Of a stretch of 64,000 bases of DNA, positions 44,381 to 53,174 are shown piece by piece. A model generated the notes under the pieces. It saw nothing but the letters and a program-made list of their open reading frames with translations, was not told the DNA's origin and did no database searches. The DNA is from Flavihumibacter cheonanensis (GTDB lineage: Bacteria; Bacteroidota; Bacteroidia; Chitinophagales; Chitinophagaceae), in assembly GCF_022352215.1 (NCBI RefSeq), contig NZ_JAKRWF010000002.1, forward strand, positions 372,001 to 436,000. Direction: 5' to 3'. Position 1 is the first letter of the stretch. The number at the start of each line of letters is the position of its first letter. The position numbers and the translations under genes are program-made.

Positions 44381-45730
44381 ATGAATAAGGCGACGAGGTT
44401 TGTAAAATGGTTTCTGTGGGATCGGTTTAATCTGCATGGAGATGCGGCGAGCCCAGATGAAAGCATTGAATCCTTTAAACGGAATGTGGATTTCAAGGGG
44501 ACCAATCTCTGGATCCTCATCTTCGCCATTTTCATTGCCTCCATCGGATTGAATGTCAACTCTACTGCAGTAATCATTGGAGCGATGTTGATATCGCCAT
44601 TGATGGGGCCCATCATGGGTTTTGGGCTGGGTATCAGCATCAATGATTTTCAACTGGTAAAAAGAGCATTGCGCAATTTAGCAGTAGCGGTCTTTATCAG
44701 TATCTGCACTTCAACTCTTTATTTCTGGTTGAGTCCACTTAGTGATGCCCAATCCGAATTACTGGCCAGAACTTCACCCAACCTCTATGATGTACTGATT
44801 GCTTTCTTTGGCGGACTGGCTGGAGTTGTGGCAGGTACGCGCAAAGAAAAGAGTAATGTAATTCCAGGAGTTGCCATCGCCACAGCATTGATGCCGCCAC
44901 TTTGTACAGCGGGATATGGAATAGCATCCGGACAATGGAGCTACTTCCTGGGTGCTTTTTACCTGTTTATTATCAACAGTGTTTTCATCAGTCTGTCGGT
45001 TCTCCTGATTGTGCGCTTCCTGAATTTTCCAAGGGTTAGCTATATCAATGACAAAGAAAGAATCCGCGTCCGCAATTATATCTGGATCATTACCCTCTTA
45101 ACCCTGCTGCCCAGCATCTATTTTGCCTACCGCCAGGTTCAGAAAAACATCTACCAGAAAAATGCACAACGATTTATTGACACGGAAATGCAGTTCAATG
45201 AGGCGACCCTGCTTCGACAGAAAATTGATCCCAACCAACGTACACTTGAATTAGTGTATGTGGGCATCATGGTACCGGATAGTTTGATTGAAGTGCGCAA
45301 ACTGGAGCTTCCAAAATATCAACTGGCTGGTACAGATATCCGCATCCGTCAGATTGGAATTACTGACAGTGCCCGGATTGCACAGTTAAAAGCCAGTATA
45401 ACAAAGGAAGAACAGGGCACTGAGCTTACCAAGGCCAATGCAGAACGGATCCAGGAACTGGAAAACCAGGTTAAACGTTACCAGGAAACGGAACTGGAAC
45501 GGAAGAATATGTTTTTAGAGGCGCAGGCCATCCAACCTAAAATCACCAGCCTGGCACTGGAAAACACGATTTTCGAAAGAGCCGGTAACAAAACGGATAC
45601 CCTGCAACTTATTTACCTGGAGTTTAGGCGGAAGCTATCAGCAACCGAAGCCAAACAACTCAGAACCTGGGTAGAAGCAAGGTTGAAAACCAAGAAGTTC
45701 AAGTTGATCACTGAACCGGATCTGCCCTGA
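44381..45730 (+). CDS. DUF389 (TIGR00341) membrane protein
   Basis: A 449-residue protein of the DUF389 family. A membrane domain of about six helices contains the conserved IGLNVNSTAVIIGAMLISPL and PGVAIATALMPPLCTAGYG segments. The C-terminal about 170 residues are soluble, with a coiled coil around ELTKANAERIQELENQ. Function of the family is not known. Follows the ClC gene and a repeat on the same strand. Confidence 0.87.
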   Translation: MNKATRFVKWFLWDRFNLHGDAASPDESIESFKRNVDFKGTNLWILIFAIFIASIGLNVNSTAVIIGAMLISPLMGPIMGFGLGISINDFQLVKRALRNLAVAVFISICTSTLYFWLSPLSDAQSELLARTSPNLYDVLIAFFGGLAGVVAGTRKEKSNVIPGVAIATALMPPLCTAGYGIASGQWSYFLGAFYLFIINSVFISLSVLLIVRFLNFPRVSYINDKERIRVRNYIWIITLLTLLPSIYFAYRQVQKNIYQKNAQRFIDTEMQFNEATLLRQKIDPNQRTLELVYVGIMVPDSLIEVRKLELPKYQLAGTDIRIRQIGITDSARIAQLKASITKEEQGTELTKANAERIQELENQVKRYQETELERKNMFLEAQAIQPKITSLALENTIFERAGNKTDTLQLIYLEFRRKLSATEAKQLRTWVEARLKTKKFKLITEPDLP

Positions 45731-45741
45731 GATAACTCTTT

Positions 45742-45757
45742 TTAATCAATTTATAAT
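45742..45757 (+). promoter_or_regulatory. Possible response-regulator half-sites upstream of the two-component operon
   Basis: TTAAT at 45742 and ATAAT at 45753 are 11 bases apart, like the four perfect copies at 47909-47946. Suggests weak autoregulation. Confidence 0.3.
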
Positions 45758-45823
45758 TAGACTCCGCCGGTCGCGGCCCCTGTTTCTGCCTAATTTTACA
45801 GGTGAACAAGTTCCGCAAGGATT

Positions 45824-46513
45824 ATGCATGACATCAGTATTCTATTGGTTGAAGATGAAAAGAAAATAGCCGAGACCCTGAAAAAAGGCCTCGAGGAACA
45901 ACAATATGAGGTTGAAATCGCCGCAGATGGAGATACCGGGAGGCTGTTTTTCGATAATAAAACCTACGACCTGGTCATCCTGGATGTTAATCTTCCCGGC
46001 ATGAATGGATACGAATTGCTGCAACATATAAGGGGTGTCAACCAGCAGGTGCCCGTCCTGATGTTAACCGCGCTCAGCAGTACAGAAGATAAGATTGAAG
46101 GATTCAATACCGGAGCGGATGATTATCTCGTAAAGCCCTTTGATTTTGCAGAACTGGTGGTCCGCATCCGGGCATTGATCAAGCGGGCGCAACAGGCAGC
46201 TCCTGTTGGTAAAAGTCTGCGGGTAAACGACCTGGTGATCAATCTCGACAGTAAAGAAGTTTCGCGGGCCGGAAAGCCCATCCAGCTAACTGCCAAGGAA
46301 TTCCAGTTGCTGGAATACATGATCCGGAATAAGAACCGGGTGGTATCCAGGGCAGATATCGCACTCAATGTGTGGGATATTGATTTTGATACCGGCACCA
46401 ATGTTATAGATGTTTATGTAAATTTCCTTCGTAAAAAGATTGACCGCGACTATGAACAGAAACTCATTCACACCCAGGTGGGTATGGGCTATGTGTTAAA
46501 AGAAAATTCCTGA
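45824..46513 (+). CDS. OmpR-type response regulator
   Basis: A 229-residue response regulator: receiver domain with acidic pocket (LLVEDEKK), phospho-acceptor Asp in LVILDVNLPGMNGYELL, Lys in DDYLVKPFDFAEL, and a winged-helix DNA-binding domain (LTAKEFQLLEYMIRNKNRVVSR, VDVYVNFLRKKID-like end). Paired with the kinase gene one base downstream. The best candidate to bind the 11-base phased TTAAT repeats in front of the next operon. Confidence 0.92.
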   Translation: MHDISILLVEDEKKIAETLKKGLEEQQYEVEIAADGDTGRLFFDNKTYDLVILDVNLPGMNGYELLQHIRGVNQQVPVLMLTALSSTEDKIEGFNTGADDYLVKPFDFAELVVRIRALIKRAQQAAPVGKSLRVNDLVINLDSKEVSRAGKPIQLTAKEFQLLEYMIRNKNRVVSRADIALNVWDIDFDTGTNVIDVYVNFLRKKIDRDYEQKLIHTQVGMGYVLKENS

Positions 46514-46514
46514 T

Positions 46515-47897
46515 TTGACCATTCGCACCAAAATAACCCTGCTGTTTTCGATCCTGGTAACAGTATTGTTATTGGCAACCTCCTTTTCTGTTTATTATTT
46601 TTCGGCATTAGAGCGTTCCTCTGTTTTCAAACAACGTTTATCCGGAAGAGCACACAATGCATCTCAACTGTTTTCTATTTTAGGTGATACCAGCCAGGCA
46701 CTCCTGAAAAAAATTGATGCGAGTAATGCACGGTTTTTTTCCCGCAAATCCATCCGGATCTTTTCAGTTGATAAAAAACCGCTCTATGTATTTAATACAA
46801 ATCCGGAGGATGAATTTATTGTCGGCAACGATATAATAAATACAATCATCACAAAAAACGAATTCTCCTTCAAAATTGGTGACCGGGATGCATTTGGTCA
46901 ATATGTAAAATCAGTGAGGCAACCTATAATAATCATTGTAACTGCTTATGATGCGGACGGACATAAGTGGTTATCTGATTTGAAAAAAATTCTGGCACTT
47001 ACGATGGTGGCGGGTATACTTTTCAGCATTCTGATCGGATCTGTTTTCTCCAAGCAACTTGTCAAACCCATTTCCAATATCATTGAAGAAGTAGATAATA
47101 TTTCTACCCATAATCTCTCTCAACGCATTGATGCCGGAAGCGGACAGGATGAGCTCTTTCAACTTGCGCGCACCTTTAATGAATTGCTGGATCGCATGCA
47201 GGAATCCTTCACGATTCAGCGGAGATTTATTTCAAATGCGTCTCATGAATTATCAACACCGCTTACTTCTATCTCCTCGCAATTAGAAGTGGCACTGCAA
47301 AAGCCGAGGTCGGATGAAGAATACAGGAAAGTGATGTTATCTATTCAGGAAGATGTGCAGCAAATGCGCCACCTCACAAAAAGTTTGCTGGAGATTGCCA
47401 AAACAGGACATAAAGGAAGTATCGAGTTAGATGAAATCCGCCTGGATGAAGTAGTACTGAAAGTGACAGGCGCGGTACAGAAACTTTCATCCACCTACCA
47501 GGTACAATTGAACTTTGAAGAATTCCCGGATGATGAGAGTAAATGTATGGTCTTCGGTAATGCAGATCTGTTGTTCAGTGCATTGAAAAACATTGTTGAA
47601 AACGGATGTAAATATTCTCCCGACCATACCAGCCATGTGCAACTGAAATTTACCGATAAAGAATTAATAACTGAAATATCCAACCAGGGTGATATCATTG
47701 CGCAGGAAGAAATTGAACATATTTTTCTTCCCTTTTATCGCTCTCCGCACAATGCCCATCAGAAAGGATTCGGACTCGGGCTGGCGCTTGCAAAGCGTAT
47801 TATCAGCCTGCACAAGGGGCAACTAGAGGTAAACAGCAATGAAAAAGAGGGTACGATTTTCCGGGTAATCCTGCCCGCAGCAGCTCAGTTCCGCTGA
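46515..47897 (+). CDS. HAMP-domain sensor histidine kinase
   Basis: A 460-residue inner-membrane kinase. Two transmembrane helices (about residues 5-27 and 155-175) flank a periplasmic sensor of about 125 residues; then HAMP, the phospho-acceptor His in SNASHELSTPLTSISSQLEV, N box NIVENGCKYSP and G box GFGLGLALAKRI. The start is TTG at 46515, one base after the response-regulator stop, so the genes are coupled. Signal unknown. Confidence 0.92.
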   Translation: MTIRTKITLLFSILVTVLLLATSFSVYYFSALERSSVFKQRLSGRAHNASQLFSILGDTSQALLKKIDASNARFFSRKSIRIFSVDKKPLYVFNTNPEDEFIVGNDIINTIITKNEFSFKIGDRDAFGQYVKSVRQPIIIIVTAYDADGHKWLSDLKKILALTMVAGILFSILIGSVFSKQLVKPISNIIEEVDNISTHNLSQRIDAGSGQDELFQLARTFNELLDRMQESFTIQRRFISNASHELSTPLTSISSQLEVALQKPRSDEEYRKVMLSIQEDVQQMRHLTKSLLEIAKTGHKGSIELDEIRLDEVVLKVTGAVQKLSSTYQVQLNFEEFPDDESKCMVFGNADLLFSALKNIVENGCKYSPDHTSHVQLKFTDKELITEISNQGDIIAQEEIEHIFLPFYRSPHNAHQKGFGLGLALAKRIISLHKGQLEVNSNEKEGTIFRVILPAAAQFR

Positions 47898-47908
47898 GAA
47901 AATGCCTT

Positions 47909-47946
47909 TTAATATCCTTTTAATCTGTGTTTAATCGGGTCTTAAT
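47909..47946 (+). promoter_or_regulatory. Four phased TTAAT direct repeats (response-regulator operator)
   Basis: TTAAT starts at 47909, 47920, 47931 and 47942, exactly 11 bases apart. A -7-like CATATTTG lies at 47957-47964. This is the geometry of OmpR/PhoB-family activation sites. It lies between the kinase gene and the glycosyltransferase-HAD gene. Confidence 0.65.
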
Positions 47947-47984
47947 ACCCACTGTCCATATTTGAAGACTAGAATTGTGTGAAT

Positions 47985-49361
47985 ATGGTAACAGTTATTA
48001 TCCCTGCTTTAAACGAAGCACAAACAATCGGCCAGGTAGTAGCCTATTGTCTCTCCCAGCCGGTTGTGTCACAGGTGATCGTGGTAGACGATCAGTCTGT
48101 GGATGATACGGTTGCCATTGCGAGAGAGGCTGGTGCAGAGATCATTATCAGTGCAAGCCGCGGAAAAGGAATCTCCATGAAAGAAGGCATCCAGGCGGCC
48201 CGAAATGAAAGCCTGATTTTTCTCGACGGAGATATTGAGTATCCGGAAGACACCATCGCGCTGCTTGCGAAACCTTTACTTGAAAATGAAGCTGATTTTG
48301 TAAAAGCTACTTTTTCAAGAAACGCAGGAAGGGTAACAGAGCTGGTTGCCAAACCTTTGCTGAGTATTTTTTATCCGGGACTGGCGCATTTCAGTCAGCC
48401 ACTCAGTGGGATGATCGCCGGGCGTAAACAATTCTTTTCGAGAATTGAGTTTTTCCAGGATTATGGTGTTGATATAGGTATCCTGATTGATATGTTCCTG
48501 ATGAGGGCCCGGATCAGTGAAGTGGCCATCGGGCATATTGAGAATAAAAGCAAACCCTGGCATGCCCTTGGTAAAATGAGCCGGGAAGTGACCCGGGCGA
48601 TCATCATGAAAGCCATGCGCCAGAAGAATGAACTCGTGAATCTGAATGAGCTGGAACTGGTTAACCTTATTTCATCTGAAATGAAATCCGTAATGGAGGA
48701 CCAGGTGAATCAGATGAAAAAAATGGTGGTTTTTGATATGGATCATACCATTTTCAAAGGAAGTTTTATTGAAACCTGTGCAGATAAATACGGGTTCAGA
48801 AAAGAATATGATCAGATCCGCCTGCATGAAAAAGATGCTTCCGCTTTTACCAAGCGGGTATCCTTGCTGTTGAAAGGTATCAGCATGGATGATTTATTGC
48901 ATACAGCTGCAGAAATTCCCATGATTGATGATATCCAGTCGGTAGTAGCCATGCTGAAACAAAGAGGTTACCTGGTGGGTATTGTAAGTGAAAGTTATCA
49001 CCTGATTACGGAGTATGTAAAAAACAAGATTGGTGCAGATTTTCATCTCTCCAATCAACTGGAATATTTTGAAGGGAAAGCTACCGGCGAAGTTCGGATT
49101 CCTTCTTATTTCTATCACAACGAAGAAAGCAGTTGCTCGCATCCCATTTGCAAAACCAATGCGCTTAGACATCTTTCCAGCCGCTATGATATTCCCCTGG
49201 ATAATTCCGTGGTAGTTGCGGATGGAGAAAATGATCTCTGCATCATTGAACAGGCGGGTGTGGGTATCGCTTTCTGCACTACGAATGAATTGGTACGCTT
49301 TGTGGCAGATGGAGAGATCACTGAGCCTGCCTTCTCTAAAGTGCTGCAATTTGCCAACTAA
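47985..49361 (+). CDS. Bifunctional GT81/GT2-like glycosyltransferase and HAD phosphatase
   Basis: About 458 residues in two domains. Residues 1-230 resemble glucosyl-3-phosphoglycerate synthase: MVTVIIPALNEAQTIGQVV, RGKGISMKEGI, FLDGDIEYPED (DxD), AGRVTELVAKPLL, FSQPLSGMIAGR, YGVDIGILIDMF. The second domain is a HAD-IB phosphatase: FDMDHTIFKGS, ESYH, EGKATGE, VADGENDLCII. Together they could make glucosylglycerate or a relative through a phosphorylated intermediate, a compatible-solute pathway. ATG 47985 is chosen over GTG 47979. First gene of a unit with a stress protein, behind the phased repeats. Confidence 0.78.
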   Translation: MVTVIIPALNEAQTIGQVVAYCLSQPVVSQVIVVDDQSVDDTVAIAREAGAEIIISASRGKGISMKEGIQAARNESLIFLDGDIEYPEDTIALLAKPLLENEADFVKATFSRNAGRVTELVAKPLLSIFYPGLAHFSQPLSGMIAGRKQFFSRIEFFQDYGVDIGILIDMFLMRARISEVAIGHIENKSKPWHALGKMSREVTRAIIMKAMRQKNELVNLNELELVNLISSEMKSVMEDQVNQMKKMVVFDMDHTIFKGSFIETCADKYGFRKEYDQIRLHEKDASAFTKRVSLLLKGISMDDLLHTAAEIPMIDDIQSVVAMLKQRGYLVGIVSESYHLITEYVKNKIGADFHLSNQLEYFEGKATGEVRIPSYFYHNEESSCSHPICKTNALRHLSSRYDIPLDNSVVVADGENDLCIIEQAGVGIAFCTTNELVRFVADGEITEPAFSKVLQFAN

Positions 49362-49368
49362 GAAGACC

Positions 49369-50208
49369 ATGGAAAAATTATTAAAACAGATACTGGTAGT
49401 AGTCGACTTTTCAGAAAAAAGTCGCCAGGTGTTGGATAGCATCCTGCCTATGGCGAATGAGCTGAAATGCGATATTCACCTGTTGTATATTGTACAACCA
49501 TCTGTTTTACCATTTACCATTAATGCTAGTCAGATCATAGCAGTGAAAGCTGATCAAACAGCACTAGCTACGAGTCGCATGATGGCCATGCAGGGTGAGT
49601 ATATTCCACAAATGGAGAAAGGCCGGTTTATTTATAGCCATGTGATGGAAGGCAGCATTGAGCGCAGCATCCGCAATTTCACCATGCGACATGAGATTGA
49701 TCTGGTAATTATAACACACCGGCGTCGTTTCGCGTGGAGTAAGTATTTAAGCAGGATCAATATCAACCGGCTGGCAAGAAAAACGCAGTGCCCCGTTTTA
49801 AACATTCCGGAATCAGCGCATATTCATCAAATCAGAAATATTGTATTGCCGGTAACCAATGTGCTGCCACTGCGAAAGATCATGTTCGCCAGTTACCTGG
49901 CACAATATCATGATGCGCGGATTCACCTGGTGGCGTTGAAAGAGGATGCCGAAGGGGAAACAGAAAAGGATAATTCCTATCTCTATAAATCGTATCAGCT
50001 GTTGAGAGATAATACAGATCTGGCAATTGAATGTCATCCTGTGATGGGTGAAAATATTGCAGATACCACACTGCAATACGCTGAAAAAGTGAATGCCGAT
50101 CTGATCGTGGTACAACCTGGTAAGGAAGCTGAATTGCCGGGTGTTTTAAACAATATTTTTTCACGCTTTTTATTCTCGGCCTCCCGGATTCCCGTGATGG
50201 CTGTATAA
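49369..50208 (+). CDS. Tandem universal stress protein
   Basis: A 279-residue protein with two UspA-like domains: KQILVVVDFSEKSRQVLDSIL at the N-terminus, IDLVIITHRRRFAW and CPVLNIPES ending the first domain, and NADLIVVQPGKEAE with IPVMAV ending the second. The ATP-binding GxxGxG motif is poor in both halves. Starts 7 bases past the GT-HAD gene, so it is co-transcribed with it. Stress-response role inferred from family. Confidence 0.85.
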   Translation: MEKLLKQILVVVDFSEKSRQVLDSILPMANELKCDIHLLYIVQPSVLPFTINASQIIAVKADQTALATSRMMAMQGEYIPQMEKGRFIYSHVMEGSIERSIRNFTMRHEIDLVIITHRRRFAWSKYLSRININRLARKTQCPVLNIPESAHIHQIRNIVLPVTNVLPLRKIMFASYLAQYHDARIHLVALKEDAEGETEKDNSYLYKSYQLLRDNTDLAIECHPVMGENIADTTLQYAEKVNADLIVVQPGKEAELPGVLNNIFSRFLFSASRIPVMAV

Positions 50209-50227
50209 AATACAAAACAAAGTAACA

Positions 50228-51838
50228 ATGAGAACTATTCTGATCGCTGGATTGACGGTTATGGCCTGCTCTGCCATGGGTCAGTCGATTGAAGAGGCAA
50301 AACAACATCTGTATCATGATCGGCTGCAAAGTGCAGAACAGGTTTTACAACAGGTATTAACGCAAGAGAAAGAAGCCTATTACTGGCTCACTGAAGTGTA
50401 CCTGGAAGACAATAAAGTTGATAAAGCAAAATCCCTGCTGAATTCAAGCTCGGATATATTAAGTGCGCATCCGTTGAATAAGGTTGCTTATGGAAATGTG
50501 TTATTGGCTGAAAACAAACCAGCCGAAGCCAAAGCACAGTTTGACCAGGCGCTGAAAGATGCCAATCGCAAAACTGAAGTAGATGTGATCAAAGCTATTG
50601 CCCGCGCACAGGTAGAGAATAAAGCGGGTGATGCCAATATGGCCCTTAACCTGATCAGCCAGATCAAGGAAAAGGCACTGGATGCAGAAGCCATTACACT
50701 TCGTGGAGATGCTTATCGCAAACTGAACCAGGGTAGTGAAGCTGCCAAAGCTTATATGGAAGCGCTGTTGAAGGATGAAAAATATGCACAGGCTGCGTAT
50801 AACCTGGGAAAAATTTACATGACCCAGCAGAACAGCGATATGTTCCTGAAATATTTCAATCAGGCCATTGAAGCGGATCCAAAATTTGCGGCTGCTTACT
50901 ATGAGCTGTACTATTATTACTACTTCCGTGATGTAAACAAGGCTAAGGAATACCTGGATCTCTACATTGCGAATACGGATCCCAGCATGGAGCATCAGTA
51001 TATGAAAATGGATCTGATGTATGCTTCTGCAAAATATGATGAGGCAATTTCAGGAGCGAATGCCATCCTCGAAAAGGAAGGTGAACAGGCCAAACCCCGT
51101 CTGTATAAATTGCTGGCTTACAGCTACGATGCCAAAGGTGATTCAACCAAAGCATTTGAATTGCTGAATACCTATTTCGCCCGCGAAGTTGACAGCAACC
51201 TGGTAGCAAAAGACTTTGATCTGCAGGCTAAATTGTACAAGAAAATGGATCAGGATTCTTTGGCTGCCATCGCCTGGGAAAAAGCAGTTGCCATGGATAC
51301 AGTTGAAAATTACAAACTGGAATACATGCAGCAAATGGCCCAGATGTTTAAAGAAAATGGAGATCGCAGCAAGGAAGCAAAATGGCTGGGGAAAATTTTC
51401 GAAACGAAAAAAGACCCCAACAACCTGGATCTCTACAACTGGGGATTGGCACACTATGCAGCATCTGAATTCAGCCAGGCTGATTCTGTGTTTGGCAAAT
51501 ACACAGAGAAATATCCCGACCAGGTATATGGTTACTACTGGAAAGCAAAGAGCCTGGCCCAGATTGATACCACTATGGAGCTTGGCTTAGCAGTGAATGA
51601 TTACAAAAAAGTGGCAGAAATCGCAGCAGCTGATAAGGAAAAGAATAAGAGTCTGCTCATCCAGGCTTATGGTTACCTGGGTGCCTATGAAGCAAATGTT
51701 TCCAAGGATTACCAGGCTGCTTTAGGCTGGTTCGAGAAAATTCTCGAAGTACAACCTGATAACAGCGATGCGCAAAAGTTCGCAGACATCCTTAAGAAAT
51801 GGATTGAAGAAGGTAAAGGACAAACAAAAACTGAATAA
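50228..51838 (+). CDS. Exported tetratricopeptide-repeat protein
   Basis: A 536-residue protein with an N-terminal signal peptide (MRTILIAGLTVMACSAMGQ) and TPR repeats along its length (e.g. AYYELYYYYYFRDVNKAKEY; AYGYLGAYEANVSKDYQAAL). The Cys in MACSAMG might also be a lipobox, but the following residues favour cleavage after MG. TPR proteins scaffold envelope complexes. Starts 19 bases after the stress protein gene; last gene of the unit, ended by strong terminators. Confidence 0.85.
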   Translation: MRTILIAGLTVMACSAMGQSIEEAKQHLYHDRLQSAEQVLQQVLTQEKEAYYWLTEVYLEDNKVDKAKSLLNSSSDILSAHPLNKVAYGNVLLAENKPAEAKAQFDQALKDANRKTEVDVIKAIARAQVENKAGDANMALNLISQIKEKALDAEAITLRGDAYRKLNQGSEAAKAYMEALLKDEKYAQAAYNLGKIYMTQQNSDMFLKYFNQAIEADPKFAAAYYELYYYYYFRDVNKAKEYLDLYIANTDPSMEHQYMKMDLMYASAKYDEAISGANAILEKEGEQAKPRLYKLLAYSYDAKGDSTKAFELLNTYFAREVDSNLVAKDFDLQAKLYKKMDQDSLAAIAWEKAVAMDTVENYKLEYMQQMAQMFKENGDRSKEAKWLGKIFETKKDPNNLDLYNWGLAHYAASEFSQADSVFGKYTEKYPDQVYGYYWKAKSLAQIDTTMELGLAVNDYKKVAEIAAADKEKNKSLLIQAYGYLGAYEANVSKDYQAALGWFEKILEVQPDNSDAQKFADILKKWIEEGKGQTKTE

Positions 51839-51885
51839 TTAGTATAACTGTTTTCTCAAACCGCAAGGTTGGTTTTTTGGGTGTG

Positions 51886-51914
51886 GCCCCTCTTTTCAAA
51901 GAGGGGCATTTTTT
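51886..51914. terminator. Bidirectional terminator between the TPR and chrA genes
   Basis: Perfect 10-base stem GCCCCTCTTT/AAAGAGGGGC followed by ATTTTTTAT; a smaller AACC-GCAA-GGTT hairpin with six T lies just upstream at about 51860-51878. Confidence 0.85.
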
Positions 51915-53160
51915 ATACCAGGATACCAAGCAGCAGGCAGGCTACTACCAGCACAGGAGATGGTAGCCTTGAATAATGCAATGCCAGCCAGGTGCCAACA
52001 ATAACGGCCAGGTTCATCCAGCCATGATCAGCCCATTCCGGCATGGGAATATCTTTCAACATGTAAAGTGTAGAAGCGATCAGGAACCCTACCACCGATG
52101 CATTGATACCTTCCAGTGCGCGGAATACAATGGCGTATTTTTTCAGGTTGTTCCAGATAGGAAAGAAAAACAGTACCAGTAACAAACTGGGTAAGAAAAT
52201 AGCAACTGTACCAATTATACAACCCAGGATCTGCCAGCCTGTACCCCGATCGCTCATGGCAATTCCTCCCATGAAACTTGAAATGCTGAATACGGGTCCA
52301 GGCATGGCACGAACAATACCTGCACCGGTATAAAAATCATCTCTTGTAATGCGCACTACATTGGGATTTCGCTGCATCACTTTTTCCGACTCCGGGCGAA
52401 CCACAAACTGTTCGTACATCATGGCCACCAATACCTGTCCGCCTCCAAATACAATGCTCCCAAATCGATAGGTGTTTTCAAACAGGTTGATGGGCCGACG
52501 ATTCTGCCAATCGTTTTTACGCGCCGTTTCAGAAAGCAATCCCGCTATGAGGAATATCAGTGCAAACAACCAGATATTGGCCCAGTTGATTTTCTTTCGG
52601 TTTTCCTCTGCCTGGGGATAACGGCGATCGCTGAGATTGGTAACAAATCCACCCACCACAATCAGCAGGGGAATCATCCAGGGTATTTTGAAAAAAGCAA
52701 AACTCAGGGTGGCGCTGGCTAATACAATGACCCTGGTGATCGTGTTGTGAATAGCCAGCCTGAACGCTACCGTAGATGCATACGCGAGAAAGCCGATGGT
52801 CATGGGTGCCACGTACTTGAATACATCGTGCTGCAGTTCCTTGTTATGGAAATAGCGCAGGAGAAAGGAGAGTGCCCCCATTAGTAAACTGGCTGGCAGG
52901 ATCCAGACCAATAAAGTCAGAATTGCCAGAGAAATGCCACCACGTTTATAACCTACCAGTGTCAATACCTGTGTGGAGGATGCGCCTGGAAGCATCTGGC
53001 AGAACGCATTGTAGTCCAGTAATTCTTCATGCGAGATGTCCTTCCGGTCATGCACAAAGGTTTTCAGCATCATCCCGAAATGGCCCTGCGGTCCGCCAAA
53101 AGCCGTAAGGCTGTGCAGTAAAACCGCTTTTAGAAAAGGAATATGCCTAACCAGTGCCAT
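51913..53160 (-). CDS. chrA: Chromate efflux transporter, ChrA family
   Basis: A 415-residue CHR-family membrane protein with two homologous halves: [13 protein letters not shown] and [20 protein letters not shown] in the first, [17 protein letters not shown] and [18 protein letters not shown] in the second. About 10 hydrophobic helices. Family members export chromate; in genomes without chromate exposure the true substrate may be another oxyanion such as sulfate. No regulator is adjacent. Starts 14 bases after the addB stop. Confidence 0.88.
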   Translation of the reverse strand: MALVRHIPFLKAVLLHSLTAFGGPQGHFGMMLKTFVHDRKDISHEELLDYNAFCQMLPGASSTQVLTLVGYKRGGISLAILTLLVWILPASLLMGALSFLLRYFHNKELQHDVFKYVAPMTIGFLAYASTVAFRLAIHNTITRVIVLASATLSFAFFKIPWMIPLLIVVGGFVTNLSDRRYPQAEENRKKINWANIWLFALIFLIAGLLSETARKNDWQNRRPINLFENTYRFGSIVFGGGQVLVAMMYEQFVVRPESEKVMQRNPNVVRITRDDFYTGAGIVRAMPGPVFSISSFMGGIAMSDRGTGWQILGCIIGTVAIFLPSLLLVLFFFPIWNNLKKYAIVFRALEGINASVVGFLIASTLYMLKDIPMPEWADHGWMNLAVIVGTWLALHYSRLPSPVLVVACLLLGILV

Positions 53161-53174
53161 TCAGTTAATTGATT

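Noticed and set aside
51913-53160. chrA as part of a metal-resistance island
   Set aside because: No regulator, reductase or mobile gene accompanies it; it sits between ordinary housekeeping genes.
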